27,000 nucleotides of DNA, from assembly GCA_024364805.1 (NCBI GenBank), contig CM044501.1, positions 111,204,642-111,231,641 on the forward strand. The letters are read 5' to 3'. This DNA comes from Euprymna scolopes. Its lineage: Eukaryota > Mollusca > Cephalopoda > Sepiida > Sepiolidae. The notes under the pieces are model-generated. The model made no database searches, was not told the DNA's origin, and saw only the letters and a program-made list of their open reading frames with translations. Below are positions 1 through 9,373 of the stretch, one piece after another; position 1 is the first letter of the stretch, and each line of letters begins with the position of its first letter. The position numbers and the translations under genes are program-made.

Positions 1-198
1 AAAAACAAAGGAAAAGACAAAGAAAGGAAAGCAAGGACGGGAATGATAAAACACAAACAAAAAATAAGATAAAGGTTTTGCATAAGCTAAATCGCCTGAA
101 GAGATCTCTAGTTACTTGAAATTGGCTGACTGAAACAGGCTTATGAATGTGTAGCGACATAGTAATGCTTATGCAAAAACAAATAAAAAAGTGTGTGG

Positions 199-203
<5 letters not shown>

Positions 204-237
<34 letters not shown>
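204..237. repeat. (TA)n microsatellite
   Basis: Seventeen or so TA dinucleotides directly follow a short GT-rich run. This is seen directly. Confidence 0.95.
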
Positions 238-242
<5 letters not shown>

Positions 243-479
243 TTTTAAAAGCCAAAGACAATGCAGGGAAAGACCGGAATTGTGAAAGTAAAGAAAGAAA
301 AACAAACAAATATAGATGGGTATGCTTGAGTAGAGGAGTGTCTAGCCTTTATTCGTCTCTTTCCTCACCTCAATGCATAATTATTTATAACCAAGTTGCT
401 GGTATGTCCGGTGTATGTGAAGTCGGTGGGTGGTATGGAACTTTGATTAATTTCGAGAGGAAGGGACCTCTCTTTTTCA

Positions 480-1175
480 AAAGACAAAAGTCGATTCAAG
501 ATGGCGGAAAAGAACGTGGCCAATTATCTCATCTTCAAATAAAGTCCTAACCTTCTGAGCCTTGTGGCAAAATGCATCGTCCTCCACAAAAAGATTCATG
601 AGAATTATGCTATTATTTTTGTACCACATGCTGCTGAAAAAGCCTTCTGTAAATCTCCGCATTGATATTAGCATGTATGTGAGTTATAAGCCAATTGCTG
701 CAGATAAAATTATTTCCAACACCATCACACTGCGACCACTTAATTTTACGGTTTCCTTGACACATCGAGAAGATGGTCTTTCATCTGTTCTATGGCGTAC
801 ATAATTTTTGCCATCAGAAGCAAATATATTAAACTTACACTCATCACTGAAATGAAATGTGCATCAGTCCAAACATGTTCTTTTGCATATTCCAGGAATC
901 CTCTTTGGTTTCACTTTTAAATGAGACGCTTTGAGTCTAAAATATAAAAATGCAATTTTTGTTTCTTTTTTTTTTTTTTTAACATGCAAACATGTTTTTC
1001 TATGAGATCTTATCTGTCGCTTCATGAAATTTACGGATATTTGATGTAGCATTTTCAAAGCGGTTTTGTAGACCTAACAGTTCTTCAATCTTTCCTTTGC
1101 AAACTTTTTGGAGGTTTGCTAGATTTTAGCTACATATGTACCGTTTTCTCAACGTTGTACCTGCTACTTACACAA
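480..1175 (-). pseudogene. Decayed Tc1-like transposase
   Basis: Read on the minus strand in shifting frames, the segment gives a recognisable order of Tc1-family pieces. First comes FENATSNIRKFHEAT, typical of the N-terminal DNA-binding half, then LEYAKEHVWTD, then the stretch TDERPSSRCVKETVKLSG, then FVEDDAFCHKAQKV. The last corresponds to the usual 'QDNAPCHKA' block around the second catalytic Asp. Reading frames are broken by several stops and frameshifts and by a T-tract at 965-980. The third catalytic block (SPDLNPIE in intact relatives) is no longer readable. Terminal inverted repeats could not be found, so the borders are approximate. It is a dead DNA transposon with no host function visible. 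The superfamily is fairly sure; the family is not. Confidence 0.62.
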
Positions 1176-1740
1176 TGAACAACAAGTTTTAGACCTTTGA
1201 AAAATATCAAGAATTTTCTGAAATTGACTTTTGTTCTTTATAGTTAAGGATAATTGAGGGTTTTTTTGTTTTTTTTTTTTGCTACAAAAGAAAGCATTTT
1301 GTGTGTAGTAGTTTCCATATTGCTTTAAAATAAAATCCTAATGATAAATAAACTTTTGTTTTATCAGGTTTTTTTTAACAATATAAATTTATGCTAATTA
1401 CCAACCTCGTTTCTTAACTTTTGTTCCACTTTTATATGGTCAGTAAGTCTCATATCCTAAGCAGAAAAGAGTTATTTATATATTTAATTATTTCCTTCTA
1501 ATAATGAAATATTTACCGATTCATGTATTAGAAAAAAATTTTTTTTTTTTTAATTTATTTGATACTGTTGGTTGCAGACTTCGTGTTGCCTATTTTTTTC
1601 GGTTCACACATACAGGGTGTTATTTCTTTAAGATGGTCAAAGAGTTTCGATTATGAGTATAATACAACGTATTCTGTCCTTGAAATGAAGGAATAAGGTA
1701 AAGCAAAATCTGATATAAAAAATCTGTATTTTTTTTACTA
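1176..1740. other. AT-rich stretch without a recognised feature
   Basis: Only T-tracts (1261-1280, 1541-1551) and AT-rich unique-looking DNA are seen. An ACAGGGTGT motif at 1612-1620 resembles the termini of some DNA transposons, but no partner repeat was found. Confidence 0.6.
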
Positions 1741-1794
1741 TTGATTGAAGAAATGTTTTATACTAGCACCACCACCAAATTGATAGAGCCTCAT

Positions 1795-1932
1795 TATTTT
1801 TTTTATTACCTTTTTTGCATTGTTTTTCTTTTTTCTTTTTCTCCCTCCTCCTACTCCTCCTCCTCTCACCTTATTCATTCTCTTTGCCGTTGTTTTTCTC
1901 TTCCTCTCGTCTTTTCTGTCTTTCTCCTTTTA
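1795..1932. repeat. Polypyrimidine (C/T) tract
   Basis: About 140 bases are almost entirely T and C on the plus strand, with CCTCCT clusters near 1845-1865. Low-complexity DNA of this kind can form a polypurine/polypyrimidine structure. The apparent 64-codon frame through it is a composition artefact. Confidence 0.8.
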
Positions 1933-2085
1933 TGACAGTTTATGAAAACTGAATTTCAAGAGTCAGTGACCTGTGTCGGCCAAGAACCTTCCCCCACCAC
2001 CACACACGCTTGTATATGGGTGTATGGGTGCCTTTCTCTTGATTTAAAGTTTCTCAGTTGAAACTGATTGGAATTGATTTTGGGG

Positions 2086-2285
2086 GCAAAGTGTAGTATC
2101 TGTTCTGATAGTACACTTCATCTTTTCTGTCTTTGATTGATTAGAGAGAGATTCTTGTAAACTGAGGCAAAATTTTGTTTGTCCTAATCTAGAATGCCCC
2201 TTTCGAGGGAGCTGATTTTTCTCCATATTAAAACCTGACCTTGTGTCTATAACTCTGCTCTCGTGGGGAGGCAAGTAAAAATGAT
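2086..2285 (+). mobile_element. U2-snRNA-headed SINE-like repeat, copy A
   Basis: The head GCAAAGTGTAGTATCTGTTC matches the U2 snRNA branch-site region (GATCAAGTGTAGTATCTGTTC in vertebrate U2, from memory). It is followed by an inverted complement: arm AAGTGTAGTATC at 2089-2100, loop TGTTCT, arm GATAGTACACTT at 2107-2118. The body shares with copies D and E the motif AATGCCCCTT...GAGGGAGCTGATTTTTC (2191-2222), then ACCTTGTGTCTA and TCGTGGGGAGGCAAGTAAA. No A and B boxes of a tRNA head are present. The 5' border is uncertain because the U2 nucleotides upstream of GATCAA are not recognisable here. Target-site duplications were not found. Confidence 0.7.
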
Positions 2286-2454
2286 ATGTTGTAACAAATT
2301 TAGATGGGATTGGTGAAACGTTTCTATTTCTAGTAGTAATGGCTACTTCCTTTCTTCTTCACACATACAGGGATGGGGGTGGGCATTGTCAGAAATTCAT
2401 GGAGGGGGACGTGACCCCCAGTTTGACACATTCACTTTGATTTCACTCGTATCC

Positions 2455-2830
2455 CTGTTAAACAGGATTCAGAAAAGAGTCACCAACCTACTACGTCACA
2501 CACTGTCAACTAATCTTAAACCTCTGTCCCATCAACAAAATGTTGCATCACTGTACCTATTTTACAAGTATTTCAATGGAAAGTGTTCTGACGAAGTCCG
2601 AGCCCTTATTCCTCCGACTAACCTGATAAGCAGCAAAATCCCACCCCTACACTCTAGAAATCTTAGATACCGGAAAACCTTCTACTCAAATAGTTTATTC
2701 CCTTAAACTGCTTGACTTCAGAATCCCTCCCGGTCCCTGCTTCTCTTACTGTACTGACATGCAGAAGTTTAAGTGTAATGTGAACAGACATCTTGCTGCT
2801 CAACTCTCCACATAGTATCCCTGCAAATTT
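2455..2830 (+). pseudogene. LINE ORF2 C-terminal remnant (non-LTR retrotransposon)
   Basis: The plus-strand frame contains LLNRIQKRVTNLL, then PLSHQQNVASLYLFYKYFNG, then KCSDEVRALIP. These are the hallmark of the region just after the reverse transcriptase in many animal LINEs (LDRVQKRA...LQPLSHRR..ASL.LFYKYY.G.CS.EL..L.P). Homology resumes in another frame as MQKFKCNVNRHL near 2760-2790, so one or more frameshifts separate the pieces. The copy is 5'-truncated, lacking the endonuclease and the RT catalytic motif. It is related to the LINE tails at 6310, 16155 and 17310 but clearly diverged, so probably a different subfamily. Its clade was not determined. Confidence 0.75.
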
Positions 2831-3369
2831 TTCTCCCAAATAATAGCTCTTTACATCCAAATATCACTGTGCCTTGTTTTGAGGTGAAAAAAAAGTAAAC
2901 CAATGATCATGACTACAGAACAGATACTACACTATGAATGGAACACTCCAATGAAGCATCTCATCAGTGAAACTTTGAAAAAAAACTCCTTTTCTTTATT
3001 GTCACTATAATTGATTCCCTGTCATTTTCTTCTAATATCGATTTCCAAAGAAAATAAAAAAGAAATAAGGTTTGGATTTTTTTTTGAAGAATCAGATTAA
3101 ATAATGCTGTTGAAGATGAACTTAAAGATACTAAGGCATAATGTGTGACAAGCTGATTGATTTTAAACTTTAATTCAAGCGATTATGCAAAAATGATTTT
3201 ATAAAATCTGCAGTAAGTTCTCTACAGTGCAATGTATTGTGGACTGTCACTGCGGGGAGGCATGTGAAGCCTACTTTTGGTGCACTATGGTGGGTCCCCT
3301 ACTAGAACAGACAATCAATTTTATTGAAAAATAGGTGACTTCACCGATTTTGATGGCAATAAAAATAGA
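2831..3369. other. AT-rich stretch, possibly the body of the Helitron-like element ending at 3428
   Basis: Nothing coding was recognised. The segment 3200-3370 is somewhat less AT-rich and lies just upstream of a Helitron-like 3' end, so it may be that element's interior. The 5' border was not found. Confidence 0.4.
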
Positions 3370-3375
3370 CGATTA

Positions 3376-3429
3376 AACATTTGTTGATCCTCATTTAATC
3401 CCGAGGCAACGTTGGGTTTCTCTGCTAGT
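3376..3429 (+). mobile_element. Helitron-like 3' end (hairpin then CTAG|T)
   Basis: A short hairpin with CCC and GGG arms around a CAAC core (CCCGAGGCAACGTTGGG, 3400-3416) is followed eight bases later by CTAG (3425-3428) and a T. Helitrons end in a subterminal hairpin plus CTRR and insert between A and T. About 25 bases upstream of the hairpin (TTGATCCTCATTTAATC) recur at the second such end, 7018-7033, so the two are copies of one family. The autonomous partner and the 5' end are not visible. Confidence 0.5.
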
Positions 3430-3446
3430 ATAAATAATAATATTAA

Positions 3447-4290
3447 AGACTGTGTATATAATATATAATAGCATTATAGATTGTGCATATAATCTATAAT
3501 AATATCATTATAGATTGTGCATATAATCTATAATAATATCATTATAGATTGTGCATATAATCTATAATAATATCATTATAGATTGTGCATATAATCTATA
3601 ATAATATCATTATAGATTATGCATATAATCTATAATAATATCATTATAGATTGTGTATATAATCTATAATAATGTCATTATCGATTGTGTATATAATCTA
3701 TAATAATATCATTATAGATTGTGTATATAATCTATAATAATATCATTATAGATTGTGTATATAATCTATAATAATATCATTATCGATTGTGTATATAATC
3801 TATAATAATATCATTATAGATTGTGTATATAATAATAATATCATTATAGATTGTGTATATAATAATAATATCATTATAGATTGTGTATATAATATATAAT
3901 ATCATTATAGATTGTGTATATAATAATAATATCATCATAGATTGTGTATATAATAATAATATCATTATAGATTGTGTATATAATAATAATATCATTATAG
4001 ATTGTGTATATAATATATAATAATATCATTATAGATTGTGTATATAATATATAATAATATCATTATAGATTGTGTATATAATATATAATAATATCATTAT
4101 AGACTGTGTATATAATATATAATAATATCATTATAGACTGTGTATATAATATATAATAATATCATTATAGACTGTGTATATAATATATAATAATATCATT
4201 ATAGACTGTGTATATAATATATAATAATATCATTATAGACTGTGTATATAATATATAATAATATCATTATAGACTGTGTATATAATAGCA
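3447..4290. repeat. 34-bp minisatellite, about 26 units, each a hairpin
   Basis: The core TGTGYATATAAT recurs 26 times. Spacing is 34 bp from about 3482 to 3822 and 30-31 bp to about 4003, then 34 bp again to the end. The early units contain a perfect inverted repeat, ATTATAGATT and AATCTATAAT, separated by eight bases. Variants are ordered along the array: GTGCAT units first, then GTGTAT, then shortened units lacking the right hairpin arm, then units with AATATATAAT, and finally GACTGTG units. The long minus-strand frames here (repeating ILLLYTQSI) are artefacts of the period. Confidence 0.95.
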
Positions 4291-4293
4291 TTA

Positions 4294-4480
4294 CAGTAGA
4301 ACACCAGGATACGGCATTAAAATTAGTAACAAAATACAGTACAGTATATAATACACATAGCATTATAAATAACACCGTAGAGTAAGGCAAACGCCGTAAC
4401 CAGGGGCCGGAAAAACATCGTATTCCACATTATAACCTGTAAAAAACGTATCCTTGGGCCACCGTATCCTGGGGTTATAT
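4294..4480. mobile_element. Short inverted-repeat element, pogo/Tigger-like termini
   Basis: The left end TACAGTAGAACACCAGGATA (4292-4311) continues as CGG. It has a mirror at 4462-4476, CCGTATCCTGGGGTT, which is its reverse complement with one change in the shared 15 bases. Termini beginning CAGT.GAAC next to a TA target resemble the pogo/Tigger branch of Tc1/mariner. The right tip has been replaced by, or merged with, a TA microsatellite at 4477-4492. Further internal copies of the terminal motif (CGTATTCC at 4420, CGTATCCTTGGG at 4447) suggest subterminal repeats. No coding capacity. Confidence 0.5.
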
Positions 4481-4492
4481 ATATATATATAT

Positions 4493-5011
4493 AGCTTTTG
4501 TCCGAGTTAGAATTAACTTTTGAATAGAAATTGAATATTTAAAAACAGTGACCAATAAATTTCTATTTCAAATTGTAAAACTGTTCACCATTCAAGTATA
4601 TTTAATCAATAACCTATAAAGTGTGTACTTATGAAATATTTCTGTTGTGTTTCTGCCTGATAAGTAACAGTACCTATCCTTTCAGCATTCCCATTGTTTC
4701 TTCCAAGTTCCTTTTGACACTTAACTGTGCCTGGTGATATTTCAGTGTTGTTTGTGCACTTGTAAGATATTTAGACATTTTAAAAAATGTGAGGAACTCT
4801 CGTCTGACTGGATATGACTGACCTACAAATTTCACTTGACTGCAGTTTTTGTACTTTTTAAAATGTACACGAGAGCATTGGTAAAACAAGACATTGAGTG
4901 CAACTTTGTTCACATTCCGTTTTTGTTGTTGAAATAATTTTTAAAAAAAAATCATTGCAATAAAAAAACTTTTTTTTTTAGATAAGGTTTGGTTGTATTT
5001 GGACTATTCTA
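4493..5011. other. AT-rich stretch without a recognised feature
   Basis: Both strands were read; only poly-A and poly-T runs near 4940-4980 stand out. The 79-codon minus-strand frame at 4674-4913 has no recognisable motif. Confidence 0.6.
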
Positions 5012-5352
5012 ATAACATTTCAGCCGATGTCAACTGCAACCTTCCTCAGATGCGCCTTGCTCAATCTGAAATCTATGAAATTTCAAACATAATAACCATA
5101 GTGCACCAGATAAAAATGCTCTGTAATCAGTTCTAAGTGACAGTCGACTGGAGGTTGATGGTTCAAATCTCAGTACAGCCGATATTAATGAATGCAATTA
5201 CAAATTACTTAAGACTTTACCTGGTTATGGCTGATGGAACTAGCGCAAGTTTCCCCTGTGTATTAAATAAATTACATTCAGAATTCCTACAGATTATGGA
5301 GTTTGACAGGACGAACCTGAAGAAGGTTGGAGGTAGCATTGACTGAAACGTG
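5012..5352 (+). mobile_element. Fold-back element with a tRNA-like head inside
   Basis: The left arm at 5014-5051 (starting ACATTTCAGCCGATG) and the right arm at 5315-5352 (ending TTGACTGAAACGT) are inverted repeats of 38 bases with about 28 matches. Between them lies a tRNA-like segment at 5098-5180: a degenerate A box around 5101-5120 and a good B box GGTTCAAATC at 5160-5169. Each arm also carries CTGANGA...GAAA, discussed and rejected as a hammerhead. The structure could be a SINE captured in a fold-back element or a SINE with inverted termini. No target-site duplication was established. Confidence 0.5.
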
Positions 5353-6299
5353 AGAATTAAATCTAAGATGAAAACAGTGGTCTGCATAATACAATGTACT
5401 TTTTTTTAATAGTTTAATTTTGGGTGTGGATACTCCATTAGAAATTTATTGGTAAAAAAGATTAAAAAATTTCAATCTATTCCATTTTTCTAGATTTTCT
5501 TTTTTTCCTGAGAGTAAGTTTGGTTGACAGTTATCATGCTCTGTTAATTTGTATTGGCAGAAGTTCCCGTAATTTACTCCATACACTGTAAACTTTTGCA
5601 ATCACACCAGCATTAGTTTTTTTCTATCGCACCAAGTTTTTTTTTGTTTTTTGTTTTTTAACTCTTGAATAATCTCAATAAGTTGCCATTCAAATATCCT
5701 TTCTCTAACTCTGCTGAATTCTCATTCATCTACATTTTTTTACACTTAGAAGTAAAATTTAAAATAATTAGAATTAAAAACAAACTTAATGATATGTTAT
5801 GATATCCACATAAAAAAATGTCCCATTAAAACAAAAATTATTAGTAGTGTGATTATAAAACAAAATACAATAAATATCTTTGGTGTTTAATTATCACCAA
5901 TTTTCATAATGATGCGCATCATGTTCGTCCGTACGTTATCACCTTTCACACAGATTTTTAAAAACTGACATCGTCTGATTTACAAATATGGTGACTGGTA
6001 TTATCACTAAAGTAAAACATTCCGACATCATTTTAAAAGAATTTTTTCCCAAATTAAAGTGTTATCTTGTCAACATTACAATTTTAAATAAATTCGTTAA
6101 AAAAAACTGACATTCGTTATATTGGTGACACTTATTTGTATGCTAAGAAGACAGTTTATTGTTAATGCAACAATTTTAAATAAAGAAAACAATATTCGAT
6201 TTCTTCATTTAAAGAATATTTAGTTGACGGTGACAATTATTTTTATGGAAGAAGTCAACTTTGTCTTAATTATATTGACTCTGACAATATTTTTTTTAT
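5353..6299. other. AT-rich intronic DNA with a weak 105-bp direct repeat
   Basis: The pair GGTGACACTTATTTGTATG (about 6124) and GGTGACAATTATTTTTATGG (about 6229), each followed by AAGAAG, suggests a diverged duplication with a period near 105 bp. A perfect 14-base palindrome, ATGATGCGCATCAT, lies at 5909-5922. Nothing else was recognised. Confidence 0.45.
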
Positions 6300-6309
6300 T
6301 TTTTTTTTT

Positions 6310-6560
6310 ACACGGTGGTCACCACTTATCAAGGCCCGGAAGCCACTCAAGTACAGTAGGTTAGTGTGGAGATTTGATGAAGTGTTTACTTAAGGGGGCG
6401 GTTCATTAGGAATTTGTTAACATTGGACTTGAAGACATCCAAGTTGTAGTCAGGTGGGAAGCAGGCAGACGGAACAGAGTTCCACAGGCGTGCAAAAGGA
6501 ATATTCTTAACAGTTAATTATCTGTAGAGGACGGGGTCGCCTTTCGATGTGTTGTGGGCA
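6310..6560 (-). pseudogene. LINE 3' end, ORF2 C-terminus and 3' UTR
   Basis: On the minus strand an open frame ends in ARLWNSVPSACFPPDYNLDV followed by FKSNVNKFLMNRPLK and a TAA at 6388-6386. This is the classic tail of LINE ORF2 (LWNSLP..CFP..YNL..FKS.VNKFL). About 75 bases of 3' UTR follow, ending GCCTTGATAAGTGGTGACC, then an A-rich tail (T-rich on plus, 6291-6310). The copy is 5'-truncated as usual for target-primed insertion. The same 3' end recurs at 16155 and 17595. Confidence 0.8.
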
Positions 6561-6743
6561 AAGTAATCCTCTATTGTTAAATAGGGAATTAAAGAATAAA
6601 GTCGCATGGTCTCCTTGCCATGAAATATAAAGACACGAAATATGTCGATATTTAATTAAAACCAAAGTAAATTTATTTACATAATACAAATATTAAATCG
6701 TAAAAGTTTGTAGTTAGAAACGTATGAACAATGTTACTTGTGT

Positions 6744-6773
6744 TTTGACCTCAAGAATTCTTGAGAGGTCAAA
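6744..6773. repeat. 30-base imperfect palindrome
   Basis: TTTGACC at 6744-6750 pairs with GGTCAAA at 6767-6773. The perfect palindrome TCAAGAATTCTTGA (6751-6764) lies between, leaving only a two-base bulge. It lies upstream of a Helitron-like 3' end and may be part of that element. Confidence 0.85.
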
Positions 6774-7004
6774 CGTCGGTTTAGTTGTTTGCCAAAACTA
6801 GGATGTGTTTTTCATCACATCTGCATTTATTGCGAAGTCCAGCGAAAAGAGAATGAATGATACAAACTGGAAGTGAAGGTGGTTGTATCGCCCCCTTGTG
6901 GCAATGAATAATATTGCCAGAGTTAAAAGGCGATGAACGTGTTTGCCTTAAGGTCATCCGTTTGTGTTTGTGTGTCCGCTTGTGTGGAAAACTCGGTATG
7001 GAGG

Positions 7005-7061
7005 GTGGAACATTTCTTGATCCTCATTCAATCCCAGACAACATCGGGTCTCCCTGCTAGT
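7005..7061 (+). mobile_element. Helitron-like 3' end, second copy
   Basis: TTGATCCTCATTCAATCCC leads into a weak hairpin (CCCAGACAACATCGGG), then CTAG at 7057-7060 followed by T. It matches the end at 3428 over about 50 bases. The element probably extends left through the less AT-rich 6820-7000, which includes TCGCCCCCTTGTGGC. The 5' TC end was not located. Confidence 0.5.
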
Positions 7062-7423
7062 AGTACAGATTAATGTTGAAAGTTATCTCCCTCCCACAAT
7101 GAGAAGATATGATAGAAAGGTCGGAAAGTCGAATTGAAGAGCTAGCACCCTAAAGAAAGAGCACTCTGTGCTGCAAAAATTGTTTTGGTATTCCCCGGTA
7201 GCGGCGCTTCAGGTAGTTAGCAATAAACTAACCCTTCAAAAAGAGAAAAGACAAAGCCTGAGAGAGTGGACCTCCTAGAACTATACAAGACCAGCAATAT
7301 ATCGTAATCAACAAAGATAAAGCCATTTTAATAATGGCCTTGACTCTCTTGAATTTAGTGTTGATGAAAAAGAAAACCTTTCCGCTAGTATTAATAGATA
7401 CAATGACTGTATTTTATTGTAAA
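7062..7423. other. Unclassified repeat-like segment
   Basis: The segment is less AT-rich than its surroundings (for example TTCCCCGGTAGCGGCGC at 7191-7207) but has no recognised frame or motif. A short similarity to the body of the U2-headed repeat (GAGCACTCT at 7159) is too weak to call. Confidence 0.4.
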
Positions 7424-7896
7424 CTAACAGGCCGCCCAGTGTTGCTAAGTCATAAAATATGCTTAAATATGATATTTTAATTCATGCAGATTTTTTAGGT
7501 ATTATTATAAAGCCAATAATCTGTAGATTATTATATTGTACCTAATACATAATGATTTCAAAAGTTAAAAAAAAAAAATGACTTGGGTGCTAACAGTTAA
7601 AATCAGACCCAACTCCAGCCTTAGTCGTTATCATTTGAACTATTATCAGAAAGATAAGAAAACACTAAAATTTAACTGACCTTAATGTATATTTGCATAT
7701 GCGTAAAAGAGCAGTTTAAATCGACTTGTGTATGCCAAGTTCCATTTTTTTTGTTCAATTTTAACCCCCTTAGCAGCTATTTTTACCAACTAAAGGCCAA
7801 ATCCCCCATATATTAAGTTTCAAATCTTCAAACCAAAAATTAAAAGGAGTTTGGTAGAGACTGTTCCTCAGACATATGGTTACTTTTATATATGTA
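7424..7896 (-). mobile_element. Helitron-like non-autonomous element, tandem unit 1
   Basis: On the minus strand the element ends with a GGGC-containing hairpin remnant and TTAG|T (7427-7424). It shares with unit 2 the segments CTAACA..GCCGC, AAAATATG, TTAATTCATGCAGATTT, CAGCCTTAG, TTTTGACYC-like blocks and CATATAT-AA.TT. Its 5' end on the minus strand is TACATATATAAAAG, a diverged form of the TCTAAT.TATAAAAG start seen in other units. No transposase frame remains. Period to unit 2 is 473 bp. Confidence 0.5.
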
Positions 7897-8414
7897 CTAA
7901 CAAGCCGCTCGGCGTTGCCCAGTTCTAAAATATGCATAAGCATATTTTAATTCATGCAGATTTCTTATTATAGAGCCAATTCTCTATTGACTATAATCCA
8001 ATATAAAGTAATAATTTCAAGTTATTTAAAAAAATTTGTCTTGGGTACCATCCGCTAGAATCAAAGCCAGAATGTTCATAATGTTCCAGCCTTAGCCATT
8101 ATTTATAGCTACTGACAGACGAACACAAACGGTTAAAATTAAGCGAACTTCGAGCTATGAATGTTTCATTTTACATATGTGCAAAAGAAACAGCAGGAGT
8201 AATATTTTATTAGACTTACCCTGTCAAAGTAAACTGTTTTGTTTTCGATTTTGACTCATTAGCAGCAATTTTTGTCAACTAAAAACTAAATCAAGTGTGC
8301 TACAGATCCAGTACCCTATATATCAAACTTCAACTCTGTAGACCAAATATTTAGATGAATTTAGTAGACTTTTCGTACACACACACACCGACAAAGTCTC
8401 TTATATATATTAGA
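7897..8414 (-). mobile_element. Helitron-like non-autonomous element, tandem unit 2
   Basis: This unit lies directly against unit 1: on the minus strand its terminal TTAG (7900-7897) is followed at once by the TA that starts unit 1. The hairpin remnant is CTGGGCAACGCCGAG. Its own 5' end on the minus strand is TCTAATATATATAAGAG (8414-8398), followed by a short GT run, which agrees with Helitron starts (TC). The right border meets a hAT-like element at 8411-8414. It has no coding capacity. Confidence 0.52.
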
Positions 8415-8861
8415 GTTGGGACGATTACTCCAAACCGGGAATTGGAAAAATCGGAACTTTTTAGAGTATTGGAATCGGTATCGGAATCAAAAAAATTTGT
8501 GCCTATTTTCCAAAGCTAAAACAATTCGTTTAATTATATTTTTTATTTGATTTCGTTTTTGAAAAAATCTTCCACTGCTGATATGAATGATAAAATAAAT
8601 ATTTATTGATTTTAAACTTCCAGTAAAATTAAAATCTATAGATCACCCCCACCTCACAAGTGTTTTTACATTTGAGAAAATATATGGCACATTTAACGTG
8701 TTTTTATGGTAATCGGGACAAGATAACCATTTTAGATTGAATTATTTAGAGATTTGTAGAGAATCGAAATCTGTAATTGAATTGAAATCAAGAATTTAGT
8801 ACAGAATCGATAATTGTCTCGGAATCGGGGAAAAATATTGGAATCGTACCATCACTGATAT
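8411..8861. mobile_element. hAT-like MITE
   Basis: The left end AGAGTTGGGACGATT (8412-8426) and the right end, AATCGTACCATCACTG (8841-8856), are imperfect inverted repeats of the CAG.G.TGG.ACGATT type usual for hAT elements. Short subterminal motifs GGAATCGG and TCGGAATC recur in both halves in both orientations, also typical of hAT. The flanks are both TATATA-rich, so an 8-bp duplication is possible but cannot be distinguished from the microsatellite. About 450 bp, non-coding. A related left end occurs at 22568. Confidence 0.6.
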
Positions 8862-8977
8862 ATAAATTTCCATGTGCTAGAATTCTATGCAATTATGCAG
8901 AATGTAGAAACTATGCATGAATAGAAATTGTAATAAATGAAACTACTCATCTAATAAGAAGCCATAAAAATTAACAC

Positions 8978-9229
8978 TTGTTTTTAAAAGAAATATGCAA
9001 ATTAGTTAACCTTCATGTAGTTGCTTGCATATCCTTGACTAAGTATAATAAAGAAGTTCGTTTTAATAATTTTTTAATAGAAAAAGTAGGCTTTGAATAT
9101 GAATGTAAGAGCGAGAAAAAACTCAACTTTATGGACAAAGGTTTTCTGGGTTGTTGCAATATTTTTGCCCTTTTAATGGAGTATGATCCCACACAGTCGG
9201 ACGATTCTATTTATAAACGATGCTGCTAG
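8978..9229 (+). CDS. Unrecognised 83-codon open frame (doubtful gene)
   Basis: The frame starts at the first ATG after an AT-rich stretch and ends TAG at 9227-9229. The product would be Lys- and Cys-rich, with CKSEKKLNFMDKGFLGCC in the middle and no hydrophobic signal or known domain. There is no start context, splice site or repeat that ties it to a gene. It is listed because its composition is less repetitive than the neighbouring DNA, but a chance frame is more likely. Confidence 0.12.
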   Translation: MFLKEICKLVNLHVVACISLTKYNKEVRFNNFLIEKVGFEYECKSEKKLNFMDKGFLGCCNIFALLMEYDPTQSDDSIYKRCC

Positions 9230-9373
9230 GAACTGACGAATCGAATTAATTTACGTTCTGCTACCAACCAATCAGAAACCAGAATTGCTTCATAAATATT
9301 AAACCTTTTCTGGAGCAATTTCACATGTTTCTTTCCGTCTCGACACGGTAAGAATATTTTGCTCTGTAGAACT

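Noticed and set aside
1741-1935. 64-codon plus-strand frame
   Set aside because: Low-complexity pyrimidine tract giving Ser/Phe/Leu runs.
3245-3265. Another U2-headed repeat tail (GCGGGGAGGCATG)
   Set aside because: Only about ten bases match the tail, and no body or head precedes it.
3447-4290. CRISPR-like array
   Set aside because: Units are direct tandem copies with no unique spacers, and the DNA is eukaryotic.
3780-4390. Minus-strand frames reading ILLLYTQSI repeats
   Set aside because: They follow from the minisatellite period and change frame whenever unit length changes; no gene context.
5137-5346. 69-codon plus-strand frame
   Set aside because: Runs from the tRNA-like head into the inverted arm; no protein similarity seen.
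5014-5352. Hammerhead ribozymes in the fold-back arms
   Set aside because: CTGANGA and GAAA are present, but the stretch between pairs over only two bases as stem II, and stems I and III were not found.
7140-7180. Another degenerate U2-headed repeat body (AAGAGCACTCT)
   Set aside because: The similarity is short and no U2 segment lies at the expected distance.
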